This document shows, piece after piece, positions 58,590 to 64,000 of a DNA stretch of 64,000 nucleotides. Position 1 is the stretch's first letter. Each line of letters begins with the position of its first letter. The stretch is taken from the NCBI RefSeq assembly GCF_030704535.1, contig NC_081818.1, positions 25,831,001 through 25,895,000 on the forward strand, given 5' to 3'. Under the pieces are notes generated by a model that saw only the letters and a list, made by a program, of their open reading frames with translations, made no database searches and was not told the origin of the DNA. Source of the DNA: Vitis vinifera. Taxonomy: Eukaryota; Streptophyta; Magnoliopsida; Vitales; Vitaceae. Both the position numbers and the translations under genes were made by a program.

Positions 58590-60595
58590 CAAGCGACAGG
58601 TCATGTCTTTGTATTAAAAGTAAATTAGACTTTGTGGGTCATGTTTCTAGCGTACCAAACACGGGTAGATCCCCGATTCATTGTAAGAATCTGAATTTTC
58701 TACGCAGAGCTTGGACCACCAACAGTTGTGGCCTCAGATGGGTAGCTTTCGGTCAGCCTAGATCCGGCCTTCAGCCCCACCTATGACCCTCCATCCAAGT
58801 TGGTTTCCACAATGAGTATTTCTTGTTGGTGGGTCGGGTCAAAATTTAGATATTCACATAACTCAATTCAATTCAAACCCAATGTAAATAATAATTACGT
58901 CAAAAATATAAATTTAGAGAAGGTTGCTTGTTCAAGTGTAACCTTCAAATCTATATGTTATACATTTTATTTTAAAAATGAATTATCTTATTTAATTAGT
59001 GATTTATTGATAGTACACATACTTAAATTTGATATTAAGTTTTGAGGTTGTCGGAAGTGATTTGGAGAGGTTAATCATTAATCACTTTCCTTCCAAATAT
59101 ATGTCAATAGAAAAATTAAAATATATCAAATTAATTTTTGATATAAAGATTAAATAAATTTTCTCTATTATCAAAATATTAAATAATTTAAAAGTATATA
59201 AACTTCTAACTAATTTTAATTATATTTGATTTTTTCATACGAAAAACATTGTTCTTTATCATTTTTTTCTTAATATTTTCCAATACCAAACATAACCTAA
59301 AAGTACGTCAAGTTTTATACGCTTTGTTGAGTTTGGTAGTGAGTATTATTAAAAGATACTACTGGTAAAAGATAATTCCTTTGAAAATCCTAATTATGTA
59401 AAAAAACAAATATTAAATTTGAATTTTTAAAAAAATTGGATTCTTATTTTATGATTTTCTTTAAGAGCATGTATGAAAACATATTTTCTCATACTGCTGT
59501 TTATGCATGGATCAGTCTTAATACATGTACTGAAAGTTATATTTAACAAAACAATGGATCCAATTCAACCAATGACAGCCAACAATACTAAAGAATTAAA
59601 AACATCAAAGATGATTATTGAATCTTAACTCTTAATACATAAACTATTCAATCAACTCTTTCTAACCTAACCCAACTGACAAAAATATCATAAAAATTAT
59701 TGAATCTTAACTCTTAATACATAAACTATTCAATCAACTCTTTCTAACCCAACCCAACTGACAAAAATATCATAAAAAATACATATAGGGATACCGGTGG
59801 GATAAGTTTTTGTTGGGAATTATTTCAAATTTCTTTTTGTAAAGAATATTCTATAGAATATTTCCTAAGTTAATATATTATTATAATATTATATTTTCTT
59901 ATAGAATAAGGAAAGTTATTGAAAATATCTTTATAAATATTCTAGGTCATGAGGGGAAAAAATTATGAGATAGAGATAGGTCTGTAAAGATTATACAAGA
60001 TGGATAGAGATGTAATAAAGAGCAAAAAGGTTCGTGATAGGGTATGAATACGATAATTTTTTGTGATAGGGTATGGATACAAAAATCCAATAGTTGTATC
60101 TGAAAATTGTATAATTTATTAATTTAAGATATTTAATTTTTTGTTTTTTAAGATATTAATTTATTTGTATTATGACAAATTTATCTTTATCAGCAAGTCC
60201 ATAAAAGCTATTGCTTCCAACTGCAACAAGAGTTTATCCATAATAGCCAATCTGGGTAGGGCAGTCCTGCCATGGACTAAAGGAAGACACTATCATCAAT
60301 CTTCTACTAATCAGCAAAAACTAATTCTCCTTTTCAAAGAAGATTGATTTTCTGGTTTAAAACATAATTTCTCTCTTTTTAAAAAATGTTTTTCCAATTA
60401 AAAAAAAAATTCTTCAAGTTTAATTTTCTAAAATTCCATTTCCATTCCTTCCTCTTCTCGCATTCACATTTGTAACCCACCCACCTCACCCGTCCGTGAT
60501 CCCCGAGCAACAGAAAACTTGGATGCGAGTCATGTGACCACCACAATCCCAGCAAGTTAATCAATTCCTCTAGAATATGTCCGTGGACGAAGACT
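58590..60595. other. Flank copy C (end) and upstream region of RLP-C
   Basis: 58590-59150 continues the match to 2880-3960, including a deleted remnant of the hAT MITE (58825-58915). About 59150-59300 resembles half of a TTATGTTTGGTTCC MITE (ending CAATACCAAACATAACC). 59614-59777 is an 82-bp tandem duplication. From 59300 on I see no match to the RLP-A or RLP-B promoters and no gene. Confidence 0.6.
59614..59777 (+). repeat. 82-bp tandem duplication
   Basis: ATTATTGAATCTTAACTCTT and the following DNA up to CAAAAATATCATAAAA occur twice with about one change (TAACCTAACCC and TAACCCAACCC), so it is recent. Confidence 0.9.
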
Positions 60596-60601
60596 ATGGG
60601 G

Positions 60602-60608
60602 TATATAT
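60602..60608 (+). promoter_or_regulatory. TATA box of RLP-C
   Basis: TATATAT lies 72-78 bp before the ATG at 60680, similar to the spacing in the other RLP copies. Confidence 0.45.
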
Positions 60609-60679
60609 GTATAGGGAGAGAGCTTCACCACATGTGGCCTCTGAATAGCACAGCATCTCCCAGTGGCGGGCCGAACAGC

Positions 60680-63473
60680 ATGGCTAATAACAACGTCTTC
60701 ATTCAACTTCTTTTTCTTATCATCACCTCCTCAGGGTTTCTTTTCCATGATACCATTAAAGTTGGCTCCTGCCAGGGTGATCATCAAAGGGGTTGCGTTG
60801 ACACAGAGAAGGTGGCTCTTCTCAAGTTCAAACAAGGCCTCACAGATACATCGGATCGGCTCTCATCTTGGGTCGGGGAAGACTGCTGCAAATGGAGAGG
60901 CGTGGTCTGCAACAACAGGAGCCGTCAAGTTCATTGGTTCGTTGGAGAAGTTGAGATATCTCAATCTCTCTGGTGCATCCTTCGGTGGACCTATTCCTCC
61001 ACAACTTGGAAATCTTTCCAGCCTGCACTACCTTGATCTCAAGGAATACTTCGATGAGTCAAACCAGAATGATCTTCATTGGATATCGGGTCTTACTTCG
61101 TTAAGACACCTTAATTTAGGAGGTGTAGATCTAAGCCAGGCTGCAGCTTATTGGCTTCAAGCTGTTAGCAAGCTTCCTTCTCTTTCCGAGTTGCACCTAC
61201 CTGATTGTGCACTTGCAGACCTTCCTCCCTCTCTTCCATTTTCCAATCTGATCACATCTCTTTCAATCATCGATCTTTCCAACAATGGTTTCAACTCCAC
61301 AATACCCCACTGGTTATTCCAGATGAGGAATCTTGTGTATCTAGATCTCAGTTCCAACAATCTACGAGGCTCAATTCTTGATGCTTTTGCAAACGGGACT
61401 TCTATTGAAAGATTAAGAAACATGGGTAGTCTGTGCAATTTGAAAACATTGATCCTCTCTCAGAACGATTTGAATGGGGAAATAACTGAACTGATTAATG
61501 TTTTATCTGGGTGCAACAGCAGTTGGTTAGAGACGCTGGATCTGGGCTTCAATGATCTAGGTGGTTTTCTTCCTAATTCCCTAGGAAAACTCCATAACTT
61601 GAAGTCTCTTTCGCTTTGGGATAACTCCTTTGTAGGCTCCATTCCGAGTTCAATTGGAAACTTATCGTATTTGGAAGAACTGTACCTCTCAGATAACTCA
61701 ATGAATGGGACCATCCCTGAAACTCTTGGACGACTTTCCAAGTTGGTAGAGATAGAGCTATCTGAGAATCCTCTGACGGGAGTCGTAACAGAGGCTCATT
61801 TTTCAAATCTTACAAGTTTAAAGCAGTTTTCAAACTACAGAGGGACTCCAAGAGTTTCCCTGGTTTTTAATATCAATCCTGAGTGGATTCCTCCCTTTAA
61901 ACTCAGCTTCCTCAGAATAAGATCATGCCAATTGGGTCCCAAGTTTCCCGTATGGCTTAGAAATCAAACTGAGCTCACCGATGTAGTGCTCAATAATGCT
62001 GGGATCTCAGACAGCATACCAAAGTGGTTTTGGAAGTTGGATTTGCATCTTGATGAGCTGGACATCGGTTCTAATAACCTGGGTGGCAGGGTGCCAAACT
62101 CAATGAAGTTTCTTCCTGACTCCACCGTTGATTTGAGTGAAAACAACTTTCAGGGGCCTTTGCCACTATGGTCATCCAACGTGACGAAACTGTATTTGAA
62201 TGACAATTTCTTTTCTGGCCCAATCCCTCTGGAGTATGGTGAAAGAATGTCCATGCTGACAGATCTAGATCTCTCCAGTAATGATCTAAATGGCACCATT
62301 CCCCTCTCCTTCGGGAAACTAAATAATTTATTGACCCTTGTCATCTCAAACAATCATTTGGAGGAATTCCAGAGTTTTGGAATGGTTTACCTTACCTCTA
62401 TGCCATAGACATGAACAACAACAATTTATCTGGTGAGCTGCCAAGTTCTATGGGTTCTCTAAGATTCCTTAGATTCCTGATGATAAGCAACAATCATCTT
62501 TATGGCCAACTTCCTTCAGCTTTGCAGAATTGCTCAGGTATTCATACTCTTGATCTTGGAGGCAACAGATTTTCAGGAAATGTTCCAGCATGGATAGGAG
62601 AAAGGATGCCTAACTTGCTTATTCTACGCTTACGATCAAATTTGTTCCATGGAAGTATTCCATCACAATTGTGCACTCTTTCTGCACTCCACATACTGGA
62701 TCTTGGAGAAAATAATCTATCGGGTTTCATTCCCTCTTGTGTGGGGAATTTGAGTGGCATGGCCTCTGAAATCGACTCTCAACGATATGAGGGCGAGTTG
62801 ATGGTATTGAGGAAAGGAAGAGAAGACTTGTACAATAGTATTCTTTATCTGGTTAATAGTATGGACTTGTCACACAACAACCTATCTGGAGAGGTGCCTG
62901 AAGGAGTAACCAATCTTACAAGACTTGGCACCTTGAACTTGTCCGTAAACCATTTGACAGGAAAAATACCAGACAATATTGGGAGCCTACAGGGGTTAAA
63001 CACTTGACCTCTCAAGGAACCAGCTTTCAGGCGTAATCCCCTCAGGTATGGCTTCTTTGACTTCCTTGAATCACTTGAACCTGTCGTATAACAACCTGTC
63101 AGGTAGAATTCCAACAGGCAACCAGTTGCAAACCCTGGACGATCCATCCATATATGAGAATAACCCTGCACTCTGTGGACCTCCAACAACAGCCAAGTGC
63201 CCTGGTGATGAAGAGCCGCCTAAACCACGCAGTGGGGACAACGAAGAGGCTGAGAATGAGAACCGAGATGGCTTTGAAATTAAGTGGTTCTACGTGAGCA
63301 TGGGGCCAGGGTTTGCGGTGGGATTTTGGGGAGTTTGTGGCACCTTAATAGTAAAAAATTCGTGGAGGCATGCTTATTTTAGGCTTGTGTATGATGTGAA
63401 AGAATGGCTGCTCATGGTTATCTCACTGAATGTAGCTCGTCTGCGGAGGAAACTGAATCTGGGTAGTGTTTGA
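60680..63473 (+). pseudogene. LRR receptor-like pseudogene, EIX2-like (RLP-C)
   Basis: The signal peptide (MANNNVFIQLLFLIITSSGF) and LRRNT (SSWVGEDCCKWRGVVCNN) are intact. After NNRSRQV (about 60930), a deletion of roughly 150-200 bp compared with RLP-A joins the LRRNT to KFIGSLEKLRYLNLSG out of frame. LRRs then run openly to about 62357, where a loss of about four bases at NNHL shifts the frame. They resume to GLNT (63007), where one base is missing before DLSRNQLSG. The last LRRs, acidic stalk, membrane helix (MGPGFAVGFWGVCGTLIV) and tail are preserved to the stop at 63473. Three frame breaks make a full receptor impossible. It is clearly more distant from RLP-A and RLP-B than they are from each other. 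Confidence 0.9.
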
Positions 63474-64000
63474 ATAACTTTCAGCAGTTTCTTGAAAGAA
63501 ATGGAGGCTCGTATGCAATGGTGTTTGGCTTCGTTTACATTCTTGTAATATAATAAAGTATTGAATCCAAGCTTTTCCAATATCCATCTGTGTCTGGTTT
63601 TCTTCTTCTATCTTCTGGTAAACACCTTTAATTATTAGACACCGTCTAGGGACACTGCCAAGTGATAGAAAACAAAGAATAAAAATTTAGGACCCGGTGG
63701 TTTTTAAAATTTATTTTCAAAATAAAGAACAAAAAATAATTTTAAATTTTTTTTTATAAAGATAAGAGTGTTTGGCAAGATGTTTTTTTTTTAAAAAAAA
63801 AGTGTAAAAAAAATAAAAAGTTTATTTGGATGAAAGAATTTATATTGTTTTTAAAAACAATATCTTAAAAAGTGTTAATTTTTTTTTACTTTTTGTTGAA
63901 AATAATTTGTTTTTAGACTATAAGTTTTTTTTTTTTTTTTTTTTACTTTTTTATGACTTATTATAAATTTTTAACTAAATAGAAAAAGTCAAAATATTTT
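63474..64000. other. 3' flank of RLP-C
   Basis: A polyadenylation signal AATAAA lies at 63552-63557. After it comes AT-rich DNA with long A and T runs (about 63783-63803 and 63925-63945). No gene seen. Confidence 0.55.

Overview
This window looks like nuclear DNA of a woody eudicot. Grapevine (Vitis) is my best guess, from the style of the receptor-like protein cluster and of the repeats; I could not search for this. The sequence is AT-rich and gene-poor. Its only intact genes are two leucine-rich-repeat receptor-like proteins (LRR-RLPs) of the EIX2/LeEix class, single-exon cell-surface immune receptors without a kinase. RLP-A (4510-7533) and RLP-B (42829-45873) are on the plus strand and are close paralogues. 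RLP-C (60680-63473) is a plus-strand pseudogene with one deletion and two further frameshifts. RLP-D is a minus-strand pseudogene (22517-31103), split by a Ty1/copia element and cut short by a Ty3/gypsy LTR. Small minus-strand RLP relics lie upstream of A, B and C.

Layout. 1-10 kb: duplicated flank, RLP relic, hAT-like MITE, RLP-A and its duplicated 3' flank. 10.6-22.5 kb: one large, internally deleted Tat/Ogre-like gypsy element. It has a 3.2-kb 5' LTR, a nested Athila-type LTR, only the last codons of pol, and a repeat-rich 3' region that ends in an array of covarying micro-hairpins. 22.5-31.1 kb: RLP-D, with a young copia element (24346-30640, TSD ATGAT) inside its coding sequence. 33.7-39.2 kb: a CACTA transposon with a 3-bp TSD that carries exons and introns of a phosphatidylserine decarboxylase gene. 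40-46.6 kb: a second flank copy, MITEs and RLP-B. 47-50.9 kb: a truncated second copia element, abutting a fragment of a CLC chloride-channel gene (to 51.5 kb). 52.7-54.7 kb: tandem and inverted repeats and a solo LTR. 54.7-64 kb: a third flank copy, a hAT element carrying a tandemly duplicated folate-biopterin-transporter exon, and RLP-C.

How it fits together. The window is a tandem RLP resistance-gene cluster growing by segmental duplication and decaying by transposition. The flanks and coding regions disagree about which copies are closest relatives, so the units are mosaics. Three host-gene fragments (PSD, FBT, CLC) lie in or against mobile elements. The most unusual structure is the array at about 20350-21365: dozens of 13-15 bp inverted repeats share a near-constant CCNGA core, while their arms change together and stay complementary.
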